The notes under the pieces: model-generated | What the model saw: the letters and a program-made list of their open reading frames with translations, nothing else | What the model was told of the DNA's origin: nothing | Databases searched by the model: none | Made by a program: the position numbers and the translations under genes | Shown: positions 31,763 to 40,200 of the stretch, piece by piece | How positions within the stretch are numbered: the stretch's first letter is position 1 | Layout of the letters: each line of letters starts with the position of its first letter | NCBI GenBank assembly: GCA_963760985.1 | Contig: CAVXFM010000012.1 | Coordinates: 1-64,000, forward strand | Direction: 5' to 3' | DNA: 64,000 nt | Source: JACRDG01 sp963760985 | Lineage (GTDB): Bacteria; Desulfobacterota; Desulfomonilia; Desulfomonilales; Desulfomonilaceae

Positions 31763-31957
31763 TCAGGTAGTCGCTCCGGAGCCAACAGGGATCGCCCCCG
31801 CCCCCGCCTTTTGGCTGTGGAGGAGCAACAGCACTGCGGGCGTGGTATACGCGGCGAATCTCCCGCACTTTTTGAGGAACTCCCGCCGATCTTTCTCTAC
31901 ATCTTGCTGGGCAGCACCTTGCATGGGTTTGTCAGCGGAATAGTCTTTCATGTTCAT
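31763..31957 (-). CDS. Precursor-like peptide H (tail GAIPVGSGATT)
   Basis: 64 residues, the last gene of the tandem array. Leader: charged N-terminus MNMKDYSADKPMQGAAQQDV, then the invariant block EKDRREFLKKCGRF, AAYTTPAVLLLL and HSQKAGA. Tail of 11 residues: GAIPVGSGATT. A GAGGAGGG site lies four bases before the ATG. Its N-terminus is most like peptide D (DYSADKP), showing mosaic relationships among the copies. The function is unknown; it is proposed as a substrate of the neighbouring PqqD-HprK-like protein. Confidence 0.85.
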   Translation of the reverse strand: MNMKDYSADKPMQGAAQQDVEKDRREFLKKCGRFAAYTTPAVLLLLHSQKAGAGAIPVGSGATT

Positions 31958-32019
31958 GAGCCCTCCTCACCTTCCTTCTTTTTTTTATTGGCAGCTTGGT
32001 CGAGGGGAGAAAAACACTG

Positions 32020-32211
32020 TCAGCCAGCTGCGCCAGAGCCAACAAATCCATTTGCCCCCGCCTTTTGGCTGTGGAGGAGCAACAGCACAGCGGGCGTGGT
32101 ATACGCGGCGAACCTGCCGCACTTCTTGAGGAACTCTCGTCGATCTTTCTCTACGTCTGCCTCGGCAGAAGCTTGCGACGTTTTTTCAACGGAATAGTCT
32201 TTCATGTTCAT
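32020..32211 (-). CDS. Precursor-like peptide G (tail NGFVGSGAAG)
   Basis: 63 residues. The leader is identical, residue for residue, to that of peptide E (MNMKDYSVEKTSQASAEADV then the invariant block), and the two are nearly identical in DNA. The tails differ completely before GSG (NGFVGSGAAG here, ALAVGSGRPFL in E). The DNA identity stops at the leader-tail junction, about base 32062, which shows that tails vary independently of leaders. Confidence 0.85.
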   Translation of the reverse strand: MNMKDYSVEKTSQASAEADVEKDRREFLKKCGRFAAYTTPAVLLLLHSQKAGANGFVGSGAAG

Positions 32212-32273
32212 GGACCTTCCTCTCCTTTCTTCCTCCTGTCAAAGGTATCTTGGTCGAAGGGAGAGAGACACTA

Positions 32274-32462
32274 TCAGGTGGGACACCCGGAGCCGATTGC
32301 TAGTGCCCCTGCCTTTTGGCTATGGAGCAGTAGCAGCACTGCGGGCGTGGTGTACGCGGCAAACCTCCCGCACTTCTTGAGGAACTCCCGTCGATCTTTC
32401 TCTAACTGTGCCTCGGCAGAAGCTCGCGACGGTTGGTCACTGGAACATTCTTTCATTTTCAT
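32274..32462 (-). CDS. Precursor-like peptide F (tail LAIGSGCPT)
   Basis: 62 residues, N-terminus MKMKECSSDQPSRASAEAQL, then the invariant block and a 9-residue tail LAIGSGCPT, identical to the tail of peptide D. It belongs to the block (about 32062-32423) that is repeated 507 bases away. It has an extra cysteine at residue 6 (ECSSDQ), where its closest relative C has DYSSDQ. Confidence 0.85.
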   Translation of the reverse strand: MKMKECSSDQPSRASAEAQLEKDRREFLKKCGRFAAYTTPAVLLLLHSQKAGALAIGSGCPT

Positions 32463-32523
32463 GAGACCTTCCCACTTTCTCCCTTCATGGGCACCTTATC
32501 GAGGAAAGAAATGCACTATCCTA

Positions 32524-32718
32524 CTATAGAAACGGCCGTCCGGAGCCCACAGCTAGGGCTGCCCCTGCCTTTTGGCTGTGGAGGAGCAACAGCACAGCGG
32601 GCGTGGTATACGCGGCGAACCTGCCGCACTTCTTGAGGAACTCTCGTCGATCTTTCTCTACGTCTGCCTCGGCAGAAGCTTGCGACGTTTTTTCAACGGA
32701 ATAGTCTTTCATGTTCAT
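32524..32718 (-). CDS. Precursor-like peptide E (tail ALAVGSGRPFL)
   Basis: 64 residues with the same leader as peptide G and an 11-residue tail, ALAVGSGRPFL, the only tail with Arg and Phe. The intergenic DNA upstream (about 62 bases to peptide D) is the same as that between G and F. Confidence 0.85.
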   Translation of the reverse strand: MNMKDYSVEKTSQASAEADVEKDRREFLKKCGRFAAYTTPAVLLLLHSQKAGAALAVGSGRPFL

Positions 32719-32780
32719 GGACCTTCCTCTCCTTTCTTCCTCCTGTCAAAGGTATCTTGGTCGAAGGGAGAGAGACACTA

Positions 32781-32963
32781 TCAGGTGGGACACCCGGAGC
32801 CGATTGCTAGTGCCCCTGCCTTTTGGCTATGGAGCAGTAGCAGCACTGCGGGCGTGGTGTACGCGGCAAACCTGCCGCACTTCTTGAGGAACTCCCGTCG
32901 ATCTTTCTCTAACTGTGCCTCGGCAGGAGCCTGCGCAGGTTTGTCAGCGGAATAATCTTTCAT
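32781..32963 (-). CDS. Precursor-like peptide D (tail LAIGSGCPT)
   Basis: 60 residues, starting MKDYSADKPAQAPAEAQL. The ATG used by most other copies two codons earlier is ATA here, so translation begins at the second methionine. The tail LAIGSGCPT equals that of F. A GGAAGGAGG site precedes the start. The N-terminal part differs from F although the rest of the unit is duplicated, which is a sign of recombination between units. Confidence 0.85.
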   Translation of the reverse strand: MKDYSADKPAQAPAEAQLEKDRREFLKKCGRFAAYTTPAVLLLLHSQKAGALAIGSGCPT

Positions 32964-33028
32964 CTTTATGGAACCTCCTTCCTTTTTTTACCCTTCTCAT
33001 AGGCAGCTCGGTCGAGAGGAGAAAGACA

Positions 33029-33226
33029 CTAGTTTGGATTCGATCCGGAGCAAACAGATCCATTAGTTGCCCCCGCCTTTTGGCTGTGGAGCAGCAACAG
33101 CACCGCGGGCGTGGTGTACGCGGCGAACCTCCCGCACTTCTTGAGGAACTCCCGTCGATCTTTCTCTAACTGTGCCTCGGCAGAAGCTCGTGACGGTTGG
33201 TCACTGGAATAATCTTTCATTTTCAT
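33029..33226 (-). CDS. Precursor-like peptide C (tail TNGSVCSGSNPN)
   Basis: 65 residues, N-terminus MKMKDYSSDQPSRASAEAQL. It has the longest tail (12 residues, TNGSVCSGSNPN), and is the only one in which the Gly before the conserved Ser-Gly is Cys and which carries two Asn near the end. Confidence 0.85.
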   Translation of the reverse strand: MKMKDYSSDQPSRASAEAQLEKDRREFLKKCGRFAAYTTPAVLLLLHSQKAGATNGSVCSGSNPN

Positions 33227-33288
33227 GAGCCTGCCTCACCTTTTTTCCCTTTCCCAAAGGCCGTTTGGTCGAGAGGAGAAAAACAGTA

Positions 33289-33480
33289 TCAGACAGCCCC
33301 GCCGGATCCAACAATCGCAGTTGCCCCCGCCTTTTGGCTGTGGAGCAGCAACAGCACTGCAGGCGTGGTGTACGCGGCGAACCTGCCGCACTTCTTGAGG
33401 AATTCCCGTCGATCTTTCTCTACGTTTGCCTGGGCAGCCACTTGCGTAGGTTTATCATCGGAAAAGTCTTTCTTGTTCAT
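33289..33480 (-). CDS. Precursor-like peptide B (tail TAIVGSGGAV)
   Basis: 63 residues starting MNKKDFSDDKPTQVAAQANV, with a GGTGGGGAGG site upstream. The frame stays open a further 50 codons upstream, but the conserved start and ribosome-binding site fix the ATG at 33480. Tail: TAIVGSGGAV. Confidence 0.85.
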   Translation of the reverse strand: MNKKDFSDDKPTQVAAQANVEKDRREFLKKCGRFAAYTTPAVLLLLHSQKAGATAIVGSGGAV

Positions 33481-33538
33481 GGTCCTCCCCACCTTTCTTC
33501 CTCTTCTCACAAGCATGTGGGTCGAGAGGAGAAAAGTA

Positions 33539-33724
33539 CTATCCTGTAGGGCACCCGGAGCCAACAGGGACCGCCCCCGCCTTTTGGCTGTGGAGCAGTA
33601 GCAGCACTGCAGGCGTGGTGTACGCGGCAAACCTGCCGCACTTCTTGAGGAACTCCCGTCGATCTTTCTCTACGTTTGCCTGGGCAGCCACTTGCGTAGG
33701 TTTGTCATCGGAAAAGTCTTTCAT
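33539..33724 (-). CDS. Precursor-like peptide A, first of eight tandem copies (tail VPVGSGCPTG)
   Basis: 61 residues, MKDFSDDKPTQVAAQANV, then the 33-residue block found unchanged in all eight copies (EKDRREFLKKCGRF, AAYTTPAVLLLL, HSQKAGA) and a 10-residue tail, VPVGSGCPTG. The block looks like a twin-arginine signal: RREFLKK, a hydrophobic core and an AGA end suited to signal peptidase. The tail after AGA is only 9-12 residues and variable in every copy except for [V/I][G/C]SG. An invariant leader with a short variable C-terminal core is the usual layout of ribosomal peptide precursors. The eight genes recur every 244-263 bases, each with its own GGAGG site. This copy is closest to the divergent PqqD-HprK-like gene. 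The invariance argues for leader recognition rather than only export. I know of no named family that matches with certainty. Confidence 0.88.
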   Translation of the reverse strand: MKDFSDDKPTQVAAQANVEKDRREFLKKCGRFAAYTTPAVLLLLHSQKAGAVPVGSGCPTG

Positions 33725-34015
33725 GGTCCTCCCCGCCTCTTTCCCCTTCCTCATGGGCAGCCTCGTGGAGGGGAAAAAGACACTATTCTATTTTTTCCCC
33801 GCGTATGCTAAGAAAATCCATACAAGATGTCAACTGAAAATAGCTGTGGTCGGAGATAGCTTGGGGGCCGGCCTGACATAAAGAAGCTTGAGCTTGTACG
33901 TGCAGTCTACTATCGTGACTGGGAAGACGCTGACGAATAGCTGTTCCGAGCCATTGCACGGGCAGCCATCCGCGGATCCAGGTGAACACTATTGTCATTC
34001 AAATGAGGAGAGAAT
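33725..34015. promoter_or_regulatory. Divergent intergenic region of the peptide cassette
   Basis: 291 bases between peptide A (minus) and the PqqD-HprK-like gene (plus). It must contain both promoters. A GAGGAG ribosome-binding site lies at about 34003-34008. No clear -35/-10 pair or palindrome was found. Confidence 0.45.
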
Positions 34016-35263
34016 ATGCACACAGGAAAAGAGCCGGTATCTCTCGACTGGAGAGCGGACGTCATACCGATCATTGCCGATGGGGTGAGTTCTCACCTTT
34101 TCGAGGATCAGTTGCTCATTTTTTCAGAGCCTTACCAGAAATTGTATGCGCTCAATAACTCGGCAGCTTTCATCTGGTCAGGTTGCGAAAATCGTTTGAG
34201 CTGGGACGAGTTGGTGGCCTCTCTGATCAGCACCTATGGCATCGAGAGCGATCAAGCGCGAGCCGACGTGAACACGGCACTAGCCAAATGGGCCACGGCA
34301 GGGCTGCTCCGCAGCGACGAGGCCGGCTGGCAGGATCCGGCCGCAGAGGAAAGTAACGCAGATATCGGGCTCGATTCACCCGTGGTTCATACCCCTGATG
34401 AGCTGGTGACACCCGCTTTCTTTCGTCTTGCCTTGTTAGGAAACGAAATCCTTCTCCGTTACGCTTCTTGTGACCTGAAGCCCCGCATATCCGAGGTGTT
34501 CGACCACCTGGAATCCACATCCTCGGGACCTGCACGAACAGTCGACATTGTTGAATCGGAGGATCGATTTCACATTTACGCTCCTGGCGTGCCGGCGGTG
34601 AATGGCATAGATTCCCCTTATCTCATATCCGCGCTGACGCAAACGGTGCTCCAAAGCGCCTATAGAAGCTGTAATTTCTTGATTGCCGTTCACGCGGCGG
34701 TCTTGAGTGTGGGCCAAAAATGCGTGATTCTGTCGGGCCATTCAGGAACAGGGAAGAGCACATTGGCTGCAGGTTTGATTAAGAATGGCTTCACGTACTT
34801 TACTGACGAAGTAGCATTGGTGGATCGTGTCACTCGCAATGTAATACCAGCTCCGGTGAGCCTGAGGATAAAGGAAGGTGGTTGGGATATCGTCGGGGCC
34901 ATGTTTCCCGATCTCCATCGAGCGACATCGCACGTGCAACCGGACGGCAGCAAACTCCGTTATCTGCCGCCCCCTGCAGGGAGTTTTGTAAAGGATGTCA
35001 GTGACAGTTGTCCTGCCGGCTGGCTGGTGTTTCCTCGTTACTCACCGGAGGAAGAGACGTCTCTTGCCCCGATCAGTCGCATTGACGCGATTGCCCGACT
35101 GCAATCCAATGGATACGACATGGGAGGCTTGCTTGACCGAAGGAAGATCACCGAGTTATTGTCCTGGCTCAAGACTGTGGATTGCTTTGAAATGAAAGTA
35201 AACCGACTTGACGAATCAGTAGCCATTATACGGAGTCTCGTACGTGAACGAGCAACTGCATAA
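34016..35263 (+). CDS. PqqD-domain / HPr-kinase-like fusion protein
   Basis: 415 residues. Residues about 8-98 form a PqqD-like fold, the leader-recognition element of many RiPP systems (HLFEDQLLIFSEPYQKLYAL, NNSAAFIWSGC, then a helical end). Residues about 215-400 are an HPr kinase/phosphorylase-like domain: AVHAAVLSVGQKCVILSG leads into Walker A GHSGTGKST (241-249), with an acidic TDEVALVD 25 residues on. HprK-like proteins of this size occur as tailoring kinases in paeninodin-type lasso clusters, where they phosphorylate a C-terminal serine of the precursor, and in uncharacterised HprK-related/PqqD cassettes. The fusion would place leader binding and phosphotransfer in one chain, and the nearby peptides all keep a Ser in their tails. 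The gene overlaps the nucleotidyltransferase gene by 20 bases. The substrate assignment is inferred. Confidence 0.85.
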   Translation: MHTGKEPVSLDWRADVIPIIADGVSSHLFEDQLLIFSEPYQKLYALNNSAAFIWSGCENRLSWDELVASLISTYGIESDQARADVNTALAKWATAGLLRSDEAGWQDPAAEESNADIGLDSPVVHTPDELVTPAFFRLALLGNEILLRYASCDLKPRISEVFDHLESTSSGPARTVDIVESEDRFHIYAPGVPAVNGIDSPYLISALTQTVLQSAYRSCNFLIAVHAAVLSVGQKCVILSGHSGTGKSTLAAGLIKNGFTYFTDEVALVDRVTRNVIPAPVSLRIKEGGWDIVGAMFPDLHRATSHVQPDGSKLRYLPPPAGSFVKDVSDSCPAGWLVFPRYSPEEETSLAPISRIDAIARLQSNGYDMGGLLDRRKITELLSWLKTVDCFEMKVNRLDESVAIIRSLVRERATA

Positions 35264-36473
35264 TTTCTTCTTCCTATGCGCGTGCCTGCAACCTCAAAGC
35301 GACGAAACGGAGATCCTCGCTATCCGGAAGATGATTCTGGAGGAGTCTGTTTGCTGGGAACGCGTCATCAAGTGCGCAAACCTGGCGTACGTGACGCCCG
35401 CGTTGTGGACAGCTCTGATGCAAAAGGGTCTGCAAGAATCCGTTCCCGAGGACGTGGCCGGGTATCTCAAGGAGCTACACAGGCTGAACCAGGAACGGAA
35501 TCATGCCATACACCAACAAATAGGCGAAATCACGGCAGCTCTGAATCACGTGGGCGTGGAACCGCTCCTGCTGAAAGGCGCTGCGCTGCTGTTCGGCGAT
35601 TCGCTCGAAGACCCTGCGTCGCGCATGATGATCGATATCGATTTCATGGTGAGTTCCGAAGACATCTCCAAGGTCCAGGACGTACTCCATGGGCTTTGTT
35701 ACGATTGCCCGGCCCACGATAGCTCCAGGTACCTTTTTGCTTCGCATTTGCCACCTCTGTGCCGTACGGCTGATCCAGCCTCAATTGAAGTGCATACCGG
35801 ACTCTTTCACCGGTACGACGATCCTGAAGTGTTGACAGCTTCCGAAGTCCTTGGCCATGCGGTCAGCATCCGGATGAACGGGCTTGCTGCAAGGATCTTG
35901 TCGCCAGCTCATGCGGTCATCTTCAATATTGTCCATTCCGAGGTTCACCACGAAAACTTCGATTTGGGAAGGATCTTGCTGCGCGATCTTCTTGATTTCG
36001 TGGTCATGACTCGAGTCCTTTCCGCGAGTCTGGATTGGCCCTCCATCCGCGCTCGACTGGAGCAGCACAAACTGGCACACGTAGGTGAATCCTACATATA
36101 TATGGCGCACAAACTGCTTAGAAACCCTGTGCCACCTGGTTTTGCTCCGGGGGCTGGAACCGCAAGTCATTATGCACGGTGCCTGTTCGTGGTGGGGTGG
36201 CCGAGGATACAGGAGGTGTTTTCTGTCGGCACGTTGATGAGAGTGGTCCGGCTCTTTTCTGCCGAGAGAATGCGCAGGCATTTTGGTTGCTCCGACTCCG
36301 GTCTGGATTTGGCAAAAGCGCGGTTCGCGTACCTCTGGTATCTCATCCGGAACTCTGTGTCCGGTGCCAAGGGCCGCACCCTTGCGGCTCGTGTGAATGG
36401 CAAGTCAGTGAAGAACCTGAAAAGACCGACCGACCACAATAGCGATCCCCATTACGATTCGGGAGATCCCTGA
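35244..36473 (+). CDS. Nucleotidyltransferase family protein (NTP_transf_5-like)
   Basis: 409 residues, GTG start inside the end of the kinase gene, so translation is coupled. The motif LLLKGAALLFGDSLEDPASR followed by MMIDIDFMV is that of the uncharacterised nucleotidyltransferase family often found beside HprK-like kinases and PqqD proteins: Lys-Gly, then Arg and a D-x-D pair that should bind metal and nucleotide. The later part is helical with conserved histidines (VIFNIVHSEVHHENFDL). In some lasso peptide clusters a protein of this kind acts with the kinase on the peptide. A role in adding a nucleotide or further phosphates to the modified peptide is plausible but not shown. Confidence 0.8.
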   Translation: MNEQLHNFFFLCACLQPQSDETEILAIRKMILEESVCWERVIKCANLAYVTPALWTALMQKGLQESVPEDVAGYLKELHRLNQERNHAIHQQIGEITAALNHVGVEPLLLKGAALLFGDSLEDPASRMMIDIDFMVSSEDISKVQDVLHGLCYDCPAHDSSRYLFASHLPPLCRTADPASIEVHTGLFHRYDDPEVLTASEVLGHAVSIRMNGLAARILSPAHAVIFNIVHSEVHHENFDLGRILLRDLLDFVVMTRVLSASLDWPSIRARLEQHKLAHVGESYIYMAHKLLRNPVPPGFAPGAGTASHYARCLFVVGWPRIQEVFSVGTLMRVVRLFSAERMRRHFGCSDSGLDLAKARFAYLWYLIRNSVSGAKGRTLAARVNGKSVKNLKRPTDHNSDPHYDSGDP

Positions 36474-37220
36474 GCACACACTTCCGCAAGGCGACATTGT
36501 TGCCCCGGATTCTTTGGCTCACGTCCTTTTCACGCAGCATAGTGGACAGCAACACACCGGAACTCCTCCGATGCCGGGACAGCATGCGAGAATCGGCCTT
36601 CACCACGCTGCAACATTTCCGTGCGATCCACTCTTACCTCACACCCCGGGATCGCTGCAGCGCTGCAAGATAGACGTTCCTGTCCGTTCTGCAAAGTTGC
36701 GGGATACACCCACTTAGTTGTACCGTCAGGCAAGGCCTGCATGTGGGCTTTGATAAGAACGGAGATTCACACACATTATTTTGTCCGATTTGCCTCCTTC
36801 TCGAAAAGACTCTTTGACTCGGCTCAAGGCCTTGGGTATCCTGCAATCGGAGAGGTGGGTCCTGACTGGATACTCAGTCCGGGACTGGATCGGGGAGTAA
36901 CCAAGGATGCTTTCATGTCATACGAGCCCAAGAACTTCTCGTGGGTAAGAATTCTTATCTGTGACGGGCATCTGGCAAAGAAGGACCACATCGACGCGGC
37001 CTACCTGCAGGGGAAGCCTCAACGTGCCGAAGGTGACCCGGGTCCTGCAATTCCCATAGATGTGAGAAAACGTCTTCCTGCTGCCCGATACGTCGTGGGG
37101 ACCCTTTTCCATCACGAGCTTCCGTTGAGAGGGTGAGGGCTTTGACTGTGTCCGACCTGTAATGGTCTATGCGTGAACCTGCACACTGCGAGCGTGCGGT
37201 TACCGCTGTAATAGGGAAAT
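36474..37220. other. Intergenic region with right flanking repeat
   Basis: 747 bases. The right direct repeat lies at 36584-36632. A 171-codon plus frame (36621-37136) has no recognisable motif, starts inside the repeat and has no good ribosome-binding site, so it is not called as a gene. The remaining DNA upstream of the MASE1 kinase shows nothing. Confidence 0.4.
36584..36632 (+). repeat. Right direct repeat flanking the peptide cassette
   Basis: The counterpart of 31697-31743. Both 13- and 12-base blocks are identical and in the same order. It lies 110 bases after the end of the nucleotidyltransferase gene. Confidence 0.6.
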
Positions 37221-40200
37221 ATGGGAAAGCCGTACAGTTTCGCGTGGATTGGTCGATGTGCAAGCGTCGTAGTCGTGCAGTATCTTGCTGTGAGGCTGGG
37301 GCTCGTAATGGGCATTGCCCACGGGAATGTTTCGCCTGTGTGGCCTGCAACGGGATTTGCTATCGCGATCCTATTACGATTCGGGATGAATCTCTGGCCA
37401 GGCGTGGCCATAGGCTCGTTCCTGGGGCTCCTGCAGACAGGAGTGGGACCCTTCGTAACGATGGGTGAGGCCGCGGCGGCAGTCCTGGAAGCAGTGACGG
37501 CAGTTTGGTTGGTAAGGCGATGGATCGGCGCTGACGATCCCTTTTCCAAAACAGGGCACGTCATTCGCTTTTCCCTCCTGGCCGGAGGGGTCGCGACCGC
37601 GGTGAGCGCGACAATCGGAGTAAGCAGCCTCTGGCTGGGAAGCCTCGTTCCGTCGAAATCATTTAACTACTTGTGGGGGACGTGGTGGCTTGGCGATGTG
37701 ATGGGAGCCCTTATCGTCGCTCCTTTTCTCATAGTTTGGACCGCCTCCGGTGCCACGAGGCTCGATCGATCGACATGGACGAAGACGGGCCTGGTGTTCG
37801 CTCTTCTCATTCTTGCAGGGATCCTCGCATTCTGGGGGCCTTTTGTGAGCGCCACAGGAGTCGGCGACTATCCGATTGCCTTCCTCACCCTGCCTATGGT
37901 GGTAAGCGCTACCTTTCTCGCCGGACGCAGAGGCGCAACTGCCGCGTGTGTGATTTGCTCCGCGATGGCTATTTCAGGCACCGCCCAGGGGTTAGGACCG
38001 TTTCTTTCGGGGCTCGGTAAATGAATCGCTCCTGCTGCTCCAGAGCTACCTGGTCGTGATTTCGGCTACAGCTACCATCTTAGCCGCGGTGCTGAACGAG
38101 AGAGATCGCGCGCTCGATGAGGTGCGACGCTCTCGCGACGATCTGGACAAACGAATCGCTGAGCGCACGGAAGAGCTTGTGAGTGCCAATGCGGAGCTCA
38201 GACGGGAAGCAATTGAGCGCTGGTACGCGGAAGAGGCGCTTCGGGAAAGCGAGGAGAGGTACCGAAATTTTTTTGCAACCTCGCAGGACGGAGTCTTCAT
38301 GACCTCGCAGGACGGGCAGTTCATTGATGTGAATGCGGCTGCACTTAAGATGCTGGGGTATAGTCCCGGCGAGAGAGAGGAGGCTCTGCTCAAGAGCGTC
38401 ACCGACTTCTACGCGAATCCCGAGGAACGTGCAGCCCATGTCGCTCTTGTTTCAGAACTGGGGTTGTCCAAAGAATACCCGGTTGACCTGCGCAAGGCAG
38501 ACGGAACCATCCTTGCCACCCTTGTCACGACGGTACCTCGTCGAGACTCGAAGGGAACCATTATCGGATTTCAGGGCAGTATTCGGGACATTACCGAGCG
38601 TAAGCGGTCGGAGGAGATATTGCGGAATACCGTGCAGCGCTTTCACACCATACTTTCCAGTCTGTATTCCGGAGTGCTCATTGTGACCGAAGAGGGAACC
38701 ATCGAGTTCGCGAACCAGGCCTTTTGCGACATGTTCGATCTGACTGAATCACCTGCCAGCTTGAATGGGCTTACCGCTTCCGAGATGCTTGAAAGGATGT
38801 TCGGTGTCTATGCCGACCCAGGAAACACATTGGGTCGTATCACCGAAATCGTTGCGAACCAATTGCCCGTAAAAGGGGAGGAAGTTGCAATCCGAGGCGA
38901 CAGAACCTATTTAGTCGATTTTGTGCCGCTCCGTGTGAACGGCAAATCCTGTGGGCGATTATGGCATCACACAGACATCACCGAACGCAAAATGACAGAA
39001 GAACGGGTCAACGAAATGGCCCGTCGCGCTGAAGCCGCCAGCGCTGCCAAGTCTGAATTTCTCGCAAACATGAGCCACGAAATCAGAACCCCCCTTAATG
39101 CGGTTTTGGGCATGCTCGATCTCACGTTGGATTCGAATTTGGACGAAAAGCAGCGTGAGCGTGTGTTAGTTGCCAAGTCCGCTGCAGACGCGTTACTCGC
39201 TCTGCTCAACGACATTCTCGATTTTTCCAAGATCGAAGCGGGGAAATTGGATCTGGTGGAAACGGATTTCTCCGTTAGATCCCTCTTGCACAATACAGAA
39301 TCTCTGTTGGACGTGTGGGCACAGGACAAAATGCTGAATTTGACCAGTTCTGTGGACGCAAACGTGCCGGTTGCCGTGCGTGGCGATCCGAATCGACTCC
39401 GCCAGATACTGCTCAATTTGGGGTACAACGCGGTAAAGTTTACCGATCATGGAGCGATAGCAATTCTCGTGGACGTGCACGAACAAATGCCCGACGAAGT
39501 GCTGCTCCATTTTGCAGTGTCGGACACAGGCATTGGCCTGCCTCCACACAAGGTGAACTCGATCTTCGACCGCTTCTCGCAAGCCGATTCGTCTGCAACC
39601 AGGAAGTACGGAGGCTCAGGGCTCGGCCTGGCAATCTCTTCCCAGCTCGTGGCAGCCATGGGCGGGTACCTGTGGGTGGAGAGCGAGGCCGGGAAGGGAA
39701 GCACGTTTCACTTCACCGTTCGGTTCAGGCAGGCTGAATCAGCAGACCCCATGACTCCGGAAAACCGGCAAGACACTGCGGCCAAAGTTGACCTTGCCGG
39801 GATGAAGGTGCTGTTGGTCGAGGACAACATTTTCAACCAGGCCGTAGCGGTGGAAGTCCTCAAGAAACAAGGCTGCAAAGTAACGGTCGCTTCCAACGGG
39901 AGGGAAGCGGTCGAGGCCTTCCACGCCCAAACCTTTGACGTGATACTGATGGACCTGCAAATGCCGGAGATGGACGGCTTTGAAGCAACCCGGATCATTC
40001 GCTCAGGGGAGACATCCGACAGAATCCCCATCATAGCGCAAACAGCCCATGCGTTCACTGAAGACAGAGACCGATGCATGAAAGCAGGCATGGATGAACA
40101 TATTTCAAAACCGATCAACGTCACCGAATTGCTGAGAATACTGGCACGCTTTCGCCGTTCTCGCGGGCACGCAGGTCGTGCGGCAGGGCTTTCATCTTAC

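Noticed and set aside
31763..33724. CRISPR array or simple tandem repeat
   Set aside because: The 244-263 base period is too long for CRISPR. Every unit contains a start codon, ribosome-binding site and conserved peptide, with variation confined to the tail and N-terminus, so it is a gene array.
31811..33881. Plus-strand frames of about 60-180 codons across the peptide array
   Set aside because: They are antisense shadows of the duplicated peptide genes. They repeat because the DNA repeats and lack ribosome-binding sites or known motifs.
31763..36473. Lasso peptide cluster
   Set aside because: The kinase and nucleotidyltransferase resemble lasso tailoring enzymes, but no lasso cyclase (asparagine-synthetase-like) or lasso protease is present and the tails (9-12 residues) are too short for a lasso ring and loop.
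36621..37136. 171-codon frame after the nucleotidyltransferase
   Set aside because: Starts within the flanking direct repeat, lacks a ribosome-binding site and any known motif. Kept only as an intergenic note.
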